This document shows positions 9,257-18,764 of a stretch of DNA of 64,000 bases, in pieces (position 1 is the first letter of the stretch; each line of letters starts with the position of its first letter). This DNA is from Dehalococcoidia bacterium. GTDB taxonomy: Bacteria; Chloroflexota; Dehalococcoidia; DSTF01; JACRBR01. The DNA lies in NCBI GenBank assembly GCA_021731085.1, contig JAKFYB010000008.1:1-64000 (forward strand), in the 5' to 3' direction. The notes under the pieces were generated by a model. It had not been told where the DNA came from, did not search any database, and saw only the letters and a list, made by a program, of their open reading frames with translations. The translations under genes and the position numbers were made by a program.

Positions 9257-10018
9257 ATGCCTACCTTCAACTCCAACGGCGTCCACATCAACTACACCAT
9301 CGATGGCGACGGCCCGCCGATCGTGCTCGTGCACGGGTTCGCGGCGAGCATCGACCTGAACTGGCGCGGCCCCGGCATCATCGACGCGCTCGTCGCCGCT
9401 GGCCGGAAGGTGATCGCACTCGATGTGCGCGGCTTCGGCAAGAGCGGCAAGCCGCACGACTCAGCGGCCTATGCAGGCAGCGCGATGCAGGATGACGTCA
9501 TCGGCCTGATGGATCACCTCGGCATCGAGAAGGCCGACCTCATGGGATACTCGATGGGCGGCTTCATCTCGTCCGCGCTTATGACGACGCGTCCCGAGCG
9601 CTTCACCACCGTGATTCTCGCCGGCATCGGTGACGCCATCGTCACCGGTTGGAACAATCCCGCCCGCAGCAGTGAACTCGCCGACGCGATGGATTCGCCC
9701 GACGGTTCCGCGCGGACGGAGCAGGCACGCAACTTCCGCATCTATGCCGAGCGCACGGGCAACGACCTGGAGGCACTCGCGGCGATGCAGCGGGCGCCGC
9801 GCAACTGGTCGGGCAACACAGGGCTCGGCGAGACGAAACTGCCTGTTCTCATCATCGTTGGCGAGCAGGACGCGCTCGTCGGTTCTGGCGACAAGCTCGC
9901 GGCCGCGATCCCCGGCTCGAAGTACGTGAAAGTACCCGGCGACCACCTGAGCGCCGTCGCCAAACCGGAGTTGAAGGCGGCGATCATCGACTTCCTGAAG
10001 GAATGCTCTCCAGCCTGA
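9257..10018 (+). CDS. Alpha/beta fold hydrolase
   Basis: 'PPIVLVHGFAASIDLNW', 'DLMGYSMGGFISSALM' nucleophile elbow, 'VPGDHLSAVAKPE'. Confidence 0.93.
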   Translation: MPTFNSNGVHINYTIDGDGPPIVLVHGFAASIDLNWRGPGIIDALVAAGRKVIALDVRGFGKSGKPHDSAAYAGSAMQDDVIGLMDHLGIEKADLMGYSMGGFISSALMTTRPERFTTVILAGIGDAIVTGWNNPARSSELADAMDSPDGSARTEQARNFRIYAERTGNDLEALAAMQRAPRNWSGNTGLGETKLPVLIIVGEQDALVGSGDKLAAAIPGSKYVKVPGDHLSAVAKPELKAAIIDFLKECSPA

Positions 10019-10980
10019 GCTGGCGCGTTGACAGTCGCGCAGCATTGCTGACACATGGCGGCGGGATCCGCTTGCGGGGGACGGCGCTCGCGATCCACCC
10101 TTGTCCAATGCAGATGCAGCTTCCCATCACGTACGACTCCGGCGGAACCAACGGCGAGCGGTGGGAGAACATTCGGCGCGAGCCACATCCGTCCCTCCTG
10201 CCACACGTCGCCGAAGCCTACTGGGGCTACAGCGACATCAGAAACGAGGAGGCGCGCAGCCGCCATCTGCCCGGTGGCATCTCGCCGTTCATCATTAACA
10301 TCGGCGAGCCGCTGTCGCATCCTGACCCGACGCGGCCAGAAATGCTGGAGCCCGGCCCACAGGGGTTCTTCGCCGGGCTGCATGATCGGTACGCCGTGAC
10401 GCACTCGCGCGGTGTCTCGCATGGTGTGCAGATCAACTTTACGCCCATCGGCGCGTACTTGATGGCCGGCATGTCGATGCACGAGCTTGTGAACACGCCG
10501 GCTGACGCCGAGGACATCTTCGGCGTGGCGGCGCGCGACCTGATCGAAGTCATGCATATGGCGCCGGACTGGGAGACGCGCTTCAACGCGATCGATGCGT
10601 TTATCGCGCGGCGGTTGTCCCACGCGAAGCCGGCATCGCCAGCCGTGGTGTGGGCGTGGCAGATGATCGCGGAGAGCGGTGGCCAGGTGAGCGTCAGGGA
10701 GCTTGCCGAGCAAATCGGCTGGAGCCGCAAGCATCTGGCGGCGCAGTTCCGCGAGTACATCGGCATGCCACCGAAGCAGATCGCGCGCATCACGCGGTTC
10801 TCGCGGGCGATCGATGCGATGGAGAGAGGCGACGAACGCCGCTGGACGGAGCTGGCGATGAGCTGCGGCTACTACGACCAGGCGCACTTCAACCGCGACT
10901 TCCGCGAGTTCGCCGGCGTCACGCCGAGCGAGTATCTATCGCTGAAGCTGGCCGACCGGCCCGGGCTCTCGGACGGGTGA
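10003..10980 (+). CDS. AraC-family transcriptional regulator (probable start 10108)
   Basis: C-terminal 'VSVRELAEQIGWSRKHLAAQFREYIGMPPKQIARITRFSRAI...ELAMSCGYYDQAHFNRDFREFAGVTPSEY' AraC HTH. Confidence 0.95.
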   Translation: MLSSLSWRVDSRAALLTHGGGIRLRGTALAIHPCPMQMQLPITYDSGGTNGERWENIRREPHPSLLPHVAEAYWGYSDIRNEEARSRHLPGGISPFIINIGEPLSHPDPTRPEMLEPGPQGFFAGLHDRYAVTHSRGVSHGVQINFTPIGAYLMAGMSMHELVNTPADAEDIFGVAARDLIEVMHMAPDWETRFNAIDAFIARRLSHAKPASPAVVWAWQMIAESGGQVSVRELAEQIGWSRKHLAAQFREYIGMPPKQIARITRFSRAIDAMERGDERRWTELAMSCGYYDQAHFNRDFREFAGVTPSEYLSLKLADRPGLSDG

Positions 10981-10987
10981 GCGGCCG

Positions 10988-11135
10988 AGTGTCATTCTGA
11001 GCGCAAGCGAAGAAATCTTGCTGCTGATGCTATGACAGCCACATGCGCAAGCGCGAGGATGTCATCACCCAGAAGCCGCTATCCCATGGTGCTTACGGTG
11101 CAGGCCTGCGGAGATTCTTCGCTGCGCTCAGAATG
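10988..11135. repeat. MITE-like element with about 29-bp imperfect terminal inverted repeats
   Basis: Left arm TGTCATTCTGAGCGCAAGCGAAGAAATCT, right arm AGATTCTTCGCTGCGCTCAGAATGACG. Confidence 0.65.
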
Positions 11136-11137
11136 AC

Positions 11138-11707
11138 GTGACGCCGCAGGTTGCAGGTCCGGCTGATGGCGCCGATGATCTAGGCATGACGATCACGGAT
11201 GAGATGCGCGCCCACATGCGCCTGTGCGATGCCCTCGACGCCGGCGACATGATCGAGGTGCGTGAGGCATTGGGTGCACCTGCGACGCTGGCGGGCGCGG
11301 TTGACGCGTACACCGGCGACAACGTGATGCAGCTCGCGATTGGGCGCTGTACGCCGGCGTTCCTGCGCGAACTGATCGCTGCCGGTGGTGACGTGAACTA
11401 CGAATGTCTCGACGGATTCCCGTCCTTGATCGCGGCGCTGACGAGTCCGCGCGCGGACCGCCATGAGACGTTACTTCTGCTCCTCGAAGCCGGCGCCGAC
11501 ATCACGCAGCGTGGGGTGAATGACTACACGCCGCTGCATACGGCGGCTTCACTCGACGACGTAGCCGCGATCAAGATGCTGCTCGCGTTTGGCGTCGATC
11601 CGCAGGCCCGTACCAGGATCGACCAGCTCGCGACGCCACTTGAGGAAGCACAACTCCTCCGCAAAGACGCGGCGATTGCTGCGCTGAAAGCACGCGCCGG
11701 AGGCTAA
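11138..11707 (+). CDS. Ankyrin-repeat protein
   Basis: 'GDNVMQLAIGRCTPAFLRELIAAGGDVNYE...NDYTPLHTAASLDDVAAIKMLLAFGVDPQART'. Confidence 0.85.
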   Translation: MTPQVAGPADGADDLGMTITDEMRAHMRLCDALDAGDMIEVREALGAPATLAGAVDAYTGDNVMQLAIGRCTPAFLRELIAAGGDVNYECLDGFPSLIAALTSPRADRHETLLLLLEAGADITQRGVNDYTPLHTAASLDDVAAIKMLLAFGVDPQARTRIDQLATPLEEAQLLRKDAAIAALKARAGG

Positions 11708-11837
11708 CAGCCCGCGCTCCGGCACCGCATCGACGGGCGACCGTGCCCCGCACCGCAGCGACGGGCGAGGGCGCCCGTCCTCCTGAATCAGGTAACTTCC
11801 GTCCAAGACGGCGTGTCCGCGATGCCGTAGGATCGCC

Positions 11838-12260
11838 GTGAGAGGTGCTGCTATGGCTCAGGCGTTCATCTATCCGTTTATGCGCTACGAGGACTGCCGC
11901 ACAGCGATCGACTGGCTGTGCGAGACGTTCGGGTTCGAACAGATGATGGTCGTCCCCGGCGAGGGCGACGCGATTGCACATGCACAACTCCGGCTCGGCG
12001 ACGGGATGATCATGGTCGGCACCGGGAAGAGCCCGAAGACACGTGGCTACCGGCCAACCGGCATCGAAGGCGTCGAGCAGGGGCTGTATGTGTACGTCCC
12101 TGACGTCGATGCGCACCACGCGCGCGCGTCTGCAGCAGGCGCGAACATCCTCCGCGACGTGGAACCCACCGACTACGGCTCGCGCGAGTACAGCGCCGTG
12201 GATTCGGAGGGCTACTACTGGAGCTTCGGGACGTATGGGCCTGGGTTGGCTGAGGGCTGA
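11838..12260 (+). CDS. VOC/glyoxalase family protein
   Basis: 'YPFMRYEDCRTAIDWLCETFGFEQMMVVPGEG...VYVPDVDAHHARASAAGANILRDVEPTDYGSREYSAVDSEGYYWSFG'. Confidence 0.9.
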   Translation: MRGAAMAQAFIYPFMRYEDCRTAIDWLCETFGFEQMMVVPGEGDAIAHAQLRLGDGMIMVGTGKSPKTRGYRPTGIEGVEQGLYVYVPDVDAHHARASAAGANILRDVEPTDYGSREYSAVDSEGYYWSFGTYGPGLAEG

Positions 12261-12289
12261 TCCACAAAGGCCTGCGAAAGTCTCGCAGG

Positions 12290-12763
12290 TTGAGGCGAGA
12301 GGCTGACGGAGGACGCATGGCAACGTTTGGATCATTGACGGCGTACATCACCGCGCACGATGCAGCGGCGGCGATCGAGTTCTACAAGAACGCGTTCGGC
12401 GCGAAGGAGCGGTATCGCATCGACACGGAGGGGCGCATCGGACACGCGGAGGTCGAGATCGGCGACGGCGTTCTTTACCTCTCGGACGAGTTCGCCGATC
12501 ACGATGCGATCTCGCCGAAGACACTGGGCGGATCCGGCTGCGCGTTCGTGCTGGAGATGGATGACATCGATGCAGGATGGCAGCGTGCCATCGACGCGGG
12601 GGCCACCGTCGCGCGGCCGATATCCGAGGCGCCGTTCGGGCGGGGCGGTTGGCTGAAGGATCCGTTCGGGTTTCGCTGGAACCTGATGCAGCCAAATCCA
12701 GACTTCAATCCGGCGGACATGGGCGCGACCGTCGCCTCAGGGAGCAACATCGATGCAAGGTGA
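12290..12763 (+). CDS. VOC/glyoxalase (PhnB-like) protein
   Basis: 'LTAYITAHDAAAAIEFYKNAFGAKERYRIDTEGRIGHAEVEIGDGVLYLSDE'. Confidence 0.9.
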   Translation: MRREADGGRMATFGSLTAYITAHDAAAAIEFYKNAFGAKERYRIDTEGRIGHAEVEIGDGVLYLSDEFADHDAISPKTLGGSGCAFVLEMDDIDAGWQRAIDAGATVARPISEAPFGRGGWLKDPFGFRWNLMQPNPDFNPADMGATVASGSNIDAR

Positions 12764-13448
12764 GCTGTACTACTTCACGTTCCCGACGCCGGAGCTTGCA
12801 CGTGCCAAGCAGTTCTTCGGTGAACTGCTCGGGTGGCAATTCGGCGAAGACGGAGGCCACGTGCTCAACATCGGCGATCCATACGGTGGTATCCACGAAC
12901 AGCAGTCTGCCGTCGACGCGAAGCTGTGGCTGCGCGTCGACGACGTCGATGCTTCCGTCACCCGCATCCGCGAGCTGGGTGGCGAGTCGACGGACGTGAT
13001 CGTGAGCCCGTCAGGGTGGTCGGCCGACTGCAAAGATCCGGATGGCAGCGCCTTCAGCGTCGGTAACATGCGTCCTGAGTTCGACGAAGGCGAAGGCGGC
13101 AGCGCAGATGGCACGGGCACGATCCGCTACTGGACGCAGCCGGTGCGCGAGATCGCTGCTGCTACAGCGTTCTACTCCGGCGTGTTTGGGTGGCAGTTCG
13201 CCGAGGTGAGCGAGACGTACGCCCACGTGAAGGACAGCGATCCGGCGTGCGGGCTCATGCGCGCGGACGGCAACGCGCCGGAGGTCTGGTTCAAGACACT
13301 GGACATTGCTGGGAATATCGCGAAGGTGCGAGACCTCGGTGGCAGCGCCGAAGAACCGTCGGAGAGCGCCAGCGGCACGAGCGCGGCGTGCAAAGATGAC
13401 CAGGGGATGCGCTTCAATCTCTGGCAACCAGCGCCGGGGCAAGGCTAG
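12753..13448 (+). CDS. Two-domain VOC/glyoxalase family protein
   Basis: Two 'ARAKQFFGELLGWQF' / 'AAATAFYSGVFGWQFAE' VOC half-sites. Confidence 0.92.
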   Translation: MQGELYYFTFPTPELARAKQFFGELLGWQFGEDGGHVLNIGDPYGGIHEQQSAVDAKLWLRVDDVDASVTRIRELGGESTDVIVSPSGWSADCKDPDGSAFSVGNMRPEFDEGEGGSADGTGTIRYWTQPVREIAAATAFYSGVFGWQFAEVSETYAHVKDSDPACGLMRADGNAPEVWFKTLDIAGNIAKVRDLGGSAEEPSESASGTSAACKDDQGMRFNLWQPAPGQG

Positions 13449-13825
13449 TGGCAGCCAAGACGACGCTCGACAAACTGCGCAAGATCTGTCTCGCTCTGCC
13501 GGAGGCGACGGAGCAGGTCTTCGGCGGGCACACGACGCCAACCTTTCGCGTGCGCGACAAGATCTTCGTGATGTATCACGAGGATCATGACGAGCGAGGC
13601 AAAGTCACGGGCACCTCGATCTGGTGCAAGGCGCCGCCTGGCGCGCAGGAGATCCTCGTCGGCAGCGACCCGGAGCGGTTTTACCGCCCGCCGTATGTCG
13701 GGCCGAAGGGCTGGATCGGATTCGTGCTCGACGTGAAGCCGCTCGACTGGGCGTTGGTCGAGGATCTGGCGCGGGACAGTTACCGGATGACGGCGCCCAA
13801 GAAGCTGACAGCGCTGCTCGCATAG
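13448..13825 (+). CDS. MmcQ/YjbR family DNA-binding-like protein
   Basis: 'LDKLRKICLALPEATEQVFGGHTTPTFRVRDKIFVMY...ERFYRPPYVGPKGWIGFVLD'. Confidence 0.88.
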   Translation: MAAKTTLDKLRKICLALPEATEQVFGGHTTPTFRVRDKIFVMYHEDHDERGKVTGTSIWCKAPPGAQEILVGSDPERFYRPPYVGPKGWIGFVLDVKPLDWALVEDLARDSYRMTAPKKLTALLA

Positions 13826-13888
13826 GTTTTTGGGCACGTTCAGGCACAGATGGCCCACGTGCTTCCGAGGTAGTTCGGTAGACTGATT

Positions 13889-14305
13889 GTGATGAAATTC
13901 GCAATCTCTTATCGAGGCACAACGGCCGCGGCCGCAAGTGCCTTCCTCTCCCTTGCCGCTGCTGCCTGCGGAGGCGCCAAGGACACGTCTGGCGATCCTC
14001 CGACGATCGGTGGCGCCGCCGAGAACATCGTCATGAAGGACACATCGTACAAGCCCGGGAATCTGGAGGTGCCCGCAGGCGCCGCAATCACGTTCACAAA
14101 CGAAGACGGCGCGCTGCACGACGCAAAGGCGAAGGACGCTGACTGGGAGACGGGCGACCTCAACAAGGGCGACAGCGAGACCATCGTCCTGAACGAACCC
14201 GGCGAGTACGCCTACTATTGCGAGTTCCATCCATCGATGAAGGCCAAGATCACTGTCGTCGACGGTTCTGCGCGCGACGGCTCACCAACGCCGGCCGTCG
14301 ATTAG
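13889..14305 (+). CDS. Cupredoxin/plastocyanin-like lipoprotein
   Basis: Lipobox 'LSLAAAACGG'; 'ITFTNEDGALHDAKAKD...EPGEYAYYCEFHPSMKAKITV' type I Cu ligands. Confidence 0.92.
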   Translation: MMKFAISYRGTTAAAASAFLSLAAAACGGAKDTSGDPPTIGGAAENIVMKDTSYKPGNLEVPAGAAITFTNEDGALHDAKAKDADWETGDLNKGDSETIVLNEPGEYAYYCEFHPSMKAKITVVDGSARDGSPTPAVD

Positions 14306-14847
14306 ATCACGCGCGACATCACCCAATCCGTCTGTTCGTCGTCGCCGAGATGAAACATTTGCGTTCCTACCATCTTGAACTCCCACTTCCGATAGAACGC
14401 CTGGGCGCGTGGATTGTGCTCCCACACGCCGAGCCACAGGACATCGTGTCCACCCTCGCGCGCAGCGTCGATGCAGCGCTGCATCATTGCCGCCGCGACG
14501 CCGCGTCCGTGGTACGCGCGATCGACATACAGCCGCACCAGTTCGAGCGGGCGTTTGCCGATGACCTCCGCAGGCGCAGGGCCAGAGCGTAGCCGCGCAT
14601 AGCCGATGGGCACGCCCGCGATCTCGCAAATGAGCACCGTGGATGAAGCGTCGTTGACTTCGCGCTGTACCTGTGGCAGCGAGAAGGCTGAGGCGAGATA
14701 CGCCTCCATGTTCTCCTGCGTGTTCGCCTCGCCGAACGTGTCGACGAAGATGCGCGTTCCAAGTTCGCGCAGCATCGGCGCGTCGTGTGGGGCGCCCGTC
14801 CGTATTCGGAAGCGGGCCGGTGCTTCGGCCATGTTGTCGTCCACCAC
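14302..14847 (-). CDS. GNAT family N-acetyltransferase
   Basis: 'LVRLYVDRAYHGRGVAAAMMQRCIDAAREGGHDVLWLGVWEHNPRAQAFYRKWEFKMVG'. Confidence 0.93.
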   Translation of the reverse strand: MVDDNMAEAPARFRIRTGAPHDAPMLRELGTRIFVDTFGEANTQENMEAYLASAFSLPQVQREVNDASSTVLICEIAGVPIGYARLRSGPAPAEVIGKRPLELVRLYVDRAYHGRGVAAAMMQRCIDAAREGGHDVLWLGVWEHNPRAQAFYRKWEFKMVGTQMFHLGDDEQTDWVMSRVI

Positions 14848-14939
14848 TCGGCCTCGACTGCATCGATGTTTGCTCGGGATGTAGCGTATCGAGCCAGTCG
14901 CGCCGTCGGCAGGGCTGTCCTGGGGGGAGGTAATCTCGG

Positions 14940-15734
14940 ATGCATTCGTCGTACCATGGCAGCATGTCGAGCAGAATCAAGCGGCCACCCGGGAGGCCCC
15001 GGCACCCTGACGTTCTTACTCCGGTCGAGTGGGCCATCCTGCTTCACATCCGCGATGGCATGACCAACGCGGAGATCGCGCAACTCCGCCGCTGCCGGAT
15101 CGACACGGTGAAGTATCACGTCGCGAACATCATCGGAAAGCTGGAAGTGACCGGCCGCCAAACGCTGGCCCAGTGGCGGGGCCGTCCGGTCGAGGGCGAG
15201 CCGCGTCCGGGAATCGATCTCCGAGCATGGGAAAGGAAGATGAACATGACCACAACGACGAAGGCACGCACAAAGCTGACGGCGGTCGCGCCGATGTTTC
15301 TCGTCGACGATATCGCCAAGACGGCGGAGTGGTACCGCGACGTCCTGGGCTTCGGGATCGGTGAGTACTTCCGCGAAGACCATGGTCCGCACGAGCATGA
15401 CGCCGACGGCAATCACGTCGGAGGCTTCGAGCACGACACAGCCTCATTGGGTGAGCCAGTCTTTGTAATCCTGGAACGGGATGGTCAGCGCTTGATGCTC
15501 GGCAAGACGGTCGAGCGAGGGCATGGCGTGTCGTCGAACCACGACTTCAAGGAGTACTCCAGCGACGCCTACTTCTGGGCTGACGACGTCGAGCCCCTGT
15601 TCGCGCATGCGAAGGCTGGTGGCGCACGCATACTCCTAGAACCGGAGACACAGTTCTACGGTATCCGTGAATTCCGCATCAAGGACTACGATGGCCGCGT
15701 CCTGACGTTCGGTGCGCCAGTGGCTGGCGACTAG
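14940..15734 (+). CDS. LuxR-type HTH fused to VOC/glyoxalase domain
   Basis: N-term 'LTPVEWAILLHIRDGMTNAEIAQLRRCRIDTVKYHVANIIGKLEVTGRQTLAQW'; C-term 'APMFLVDDIAKTAEWYRDVLGFGIGEYF...'. Confidence 0.85.
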   Translation: MHSSYHGSMSSRIKRPPGRPRHPDVLTPVEWAILLHIRDGMTNAEIAQLRRCRIDTVKYHVANIIGKLEVTGRQTLAQWRGRPVEGEPRPGIDLRAWERKMNMTTTTKARTKLTAVAPMFLVDDIAKTAEWYRDVLGFGIGEYFREDHGPHEHDADGNHVGGFEHDTASLGEPVFVILERDGQRLMLGKTVERGHGVSSNHDFKEYSSDAYFWADDVEPLFAHAKAGGARILLEPETQFYGIREFRIKDYDGRVLTFGAPVAGD

Positions 15735-17251
15735 GCCAGATCCTGCTTCACCCAATCGCTCACACGCTCGCCGATCATGATCGTCGGGATGTTGGTGTTG
15801 ACGCGCGGGACGACGGGCATGAGCGACGCGTCGGCAATGCGGAGGTTGGTGATGCCGCGAACGCGAGCGTGGTCGTCGCAGACAGCCATCGGATCATCGG
15901 CGGCGCCCATCATCGCTGTGCAGGCCGGGTGGGCGCCTGTGCCGCTGTTGCGGCGGATCCACGCGTCGATGTGGTCAGCGTCGTCGAGTTCATTCGCGGT
16001 GGGGCGGGCGATGCCATCGCTGACCGCGGCGATGGCGCGCGTACTCAGGATCTCCATCGCACGGCGTATGCCGTCCTTGATCTTGACCAGATCTCGTTCG
16101 TCGCTGAAGTAGTTCATGTATAGCTGCGGGCGCGCATCGACGTCAGCGCTTTCAAAGCGCAGTTCGCCGCGTGAGTATGATTTAAACACGCACGCGGCGA
16201 GCCCCATGAGGATCGGCGCGTCCGTCTTGATGTGCATGAATGACAGCGGTTCAAGCTGCATGTCGTTGAAGTCGCCACCCGGCGTCGTGTAGTACATCGT
16301 CGTCTGGATGACGGGCTGATCCCAATCGGCGACGCCGGCCTTTGGTATGACGGTGGGCGCGATGGCAGGGTGGTCCATGAGATTGCGCCCGACACCTTCC
16401 AGAATCTTCGTTTCGGCGACGCCAAGTTTCTCCAGCACTGACTTCGGCCCAATGCCGCTGCGCACGAGAACGGCCGGCGTGTGTATGGCGCCGCACGACA
16501 GCACGACCTGTCGGGCGGTGATGGTTTGCGTTCGTCCATCGCGGGCACGAACTTCAACGCCTGTGGCAACACCATTCTCTACGATGACACGCGCGACGTC
16601 CGTGTCGGGCAGGATCGTCAGGTTCGGACGATCGCGGGCGGGTGCGAGATAGGCGATGGCGGTGCTGATGCGGAGCGTCCCGCGCTTGTTCATCGGATGC
16701 GGACCGGCGCCCTGCGAGTCCGGCGCATTGTGATCGTCAGTGGCTGGATACCCAAGCTCGGCACATGCATCGAGAAAGGCGGCCTGGAACGGAACGAGCT
16801 CGTCGCGCGGGTGGCGGCGGATGGGAACCGGGCCTGATTTGCCGTGCCACGGGTCGTCGCGATCAAGATCCGTCTCGAGACGGATGAAGTACGGCAGCAC
16901 CTTCTCCCATGACCACGACGGCAAGCCACGCCCTGCCCACTCGTCGTAGTCAGCGGGATAGCCGCGCAGCGCGATGGCGGTGTTCACGGCGGACGAGCCG
17001 CCGGTGACGCGCCCGCGTGCAAACAACGATGTGCGACTCGTGGCGCTGGGCTGGTATCGCAGCTTCCAGTCGTGGTCGAAGAACGAGCCGTGGTTGACGT
17101 TACGAAGGTCTTCCGGGAGCGCCTCGACGTTCGGATAGTCGGGCCCGGACTCGATGAGCAGCACGCGGATACGCGGATCTTCGCTAGCCCTCGCAGCTAC
17201 GGGAGCGCCACCAGCGCCTGCGCCGACGACGATCAGGTCGTAGTCCATCAT
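15731..17251 (-). CDS. GMC-family FAD oxidoreductase
   Basis: 'DLIVVGAGAGGAPVAARASEDP...GRVTGGSSAVNTAIALRGYPADYDEWA...TGAHPACTAMMG...LRIADASLMPVVPRVNTNIPTIMIGERVSDWV'. Confidence 0.95.
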   Translation of the reverse strand: MMDYDLIVVGAGAGGAPVAARASEDPRIRVLLIESGPDYPNVEALPEDLRNVNHGSFFDHDWKLRYQPSATSRTSLFARGRVTGGSSAVNTAIALRGYPADYDEWAGRGLPSWSWEKVLPYFIRLETDLDRDDPWHGKSGPVPIRRHPRDELVPFQAAFLDACAELGYPATDDHNAPDSQGAGPHPMNKRGTLRISTAIAYLAPARDRPNLTILPDTDVARVIVENGVATGVEVRARDGRTQTITARQVVLSCGAIHTPAVLVRSGIGPKSVLEKLGVAETKILEGVGRNLMDHPAIAPTVIPKAGVADWDQPVIQTTMYYTTPGGDFNDMQLEPLSFMHIKTDAPILMGLAACVFKSYSRGELRFESADVDARPQLYMNYFSDERDLVKIKDGIRRAMEILSTRAIAAVSDGIARPTANELDDADHIDAWIRRNSGTGAHPACTAMMGAADDPMAVCDDHARVRGITNLRIADASLMPVVPRVNTNIPTIMIGERVSDWVKQDLA

Positions 17252-17339
17252 GCAGCCCCGGAACGGAGAATCTCACACGGGTGAATAGGCGAAGGATAGC
17301 CACGAAGCAGCGGAGACGGTAGCCCGGCGGACGCCGCCA

Positions 17340-18536
17340 CTACGGAATGACACAGCTCTCGAGGAAGTTCAGCGCAACGATCAGCAAATCGTTTGAGTTC
17401 ACAGTACCGTTCTTGTCGATGTCGGGATTGAACCGGTCGGTAAGCGTAAAATTGAGCGCGACGATCAACAGGTCGTTCGAGTTGACGACCGTGTTCGTGT
17501 CAACGGACGCTACCTCGACGTTGTCGTCACAGTTGTCACCGTCTGTGTTGACGGTCGTCGGTGACGTCGAGTAACCCTTGTACTCGAACCCATCGAGGAT
17601 GCCGTCATCATCCGAATCGTTGTCATTGGGATTCGAGCCGATGATGCCCTCGAATGCGCTCGTCAGTCCGTCACCATCAGAATCACCGGGAGGAAACGCG
17701 GGTGGCTTGCTCGAGAAGTTGTTGGGGTTCGTGCCCAGAGCGCACTCAGCGGCGTCGCGCACGCGATCGCCATCGGTATCCGCGAGGAGCGACTGGAGCG
17801 CGCCGCTGGCGTTGCAGCCGGCTGCTTCAGCTGTGTCGACAATAGTGTCGTTGTCGTCGTCGAGATCGCACGTGTCGCCGAAAATGTCGCTGTTTGCGAT
17901 CGTGTTGTCGTTCGGGCTGCCCGACAGCGGAATCGGCGCGGCGTCGGTGTTCGTCTGCGCCGGGTTGGCGTCGAAGTCACAGTTATCGGTCGCACCACCA
18001 ACGGCGTCGCCATCGGTGAACTGCACCTTGTAGGCAACGGGCGTTGTGTCCGAGAACGATATCCAGCCGATGTTCTCGCCCCATGCGTAGCCAGAAAAGA
18101 TGCCCGTGTTTGGATCGATCGTTACGCGGTATGTCGAAGCGCCACCAACGTTGCACGTGCCGGGCGTGTTCTGATCACAGAACGAGATCCAGCCGGCATT
18201 CTCGCCCCATGCATAGCCGCCCAGGTTGCCGAGATTGTCGTTTGTTACGCCGTACTGGGCCGTGCCGCAGGTCGCGTTGTTCTCACAGTGGAGGTTGATC
18301 CAGCCGATGTTCTCGCCGTACATGTAGCCGGTGATCTTGGTGCCTGAGACCTGCATGCCAGGGTTGCCGGTCGCGCTGGGCTCAGCGTTGATCCAGCCGA
18401 CGTTTTCACCCCAGGCGAACTGTGAGTTGTCGTTTTGGGGGTCGATGTTCTCGGCCGAGGCGATAGCGATCACGGCTGCGCAAAGCGCGGCGAGCGTGAG
18501 GGCCGGGAGGATGCGCTTCGAGAGAATGCGGAACAT
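17340..18536 (-). CDS. Secreted protein: four WGENxGW repeats, TSP3 repeats, C-terminal dockerin-like pair
   Basis: Signal peptide; 'GYAWGENIGWISF' repeats; 'GDTCDLDDDNDTIVDTAE'; 'VDTNTVVNSNDLLIVALNFTLTDRFNPDIDKNGTVNSNDLLIVALNFLESC'. Confidence 0.85.
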   Translation of the reverse strand: MFRILSKRILPALTLAALCAAVIAIASAENIDPQNDNSQFAWGENVGWINAEPSATGNPGMQVSGTKITGYMYGENIGWINLHCENNATCGTAQYGVTNDNLGNLGGYAWGENAGWISFCDQNTPGTCNVGGASTYRVTIDPNTGIFSGYAWGENIGWISFSDTTPVAYKVQFTDGDAVGGATDNCDFDANPAQTNTDAAPIPLSGSPNDNTIANSDIFGDTCDLDDDNDTIVDTAEAAGCNASGALQSLLADTDGDRVRDAAECALGTNPNNFSSKPPAFPPGDSDGDGLTSAFEGIIGSNPNDNDSDDDGILDGFEYKGYSTSPTTVNTDGDNCDDNVEVASVDTNTVVNSNDLLIVALNFTLTDRFNPDIDKNGTVNSNDLLIVALNFLESCVIP

Positions 18537-18764
18537 GGTGTGACCCCTGCCGCTGACGGTGTGGGCTGGATCGTATCACGCGCTTCGCTGACGGCAATTC
18601 TGGCGTCAAGAACAGTCCTCTCCGCCTTCAGACGGAGGTGGAGGGTCAGTCGAACTCCCTCAGACGGGTGAGGCAGAGGGCCGATTCGAGGCGTGCCGGT
18701 GGGGGCCGATACTGAGCCCAGATGAGACGAGCACAGCCGAACACAAGCAAAAGGGGATGACGAG

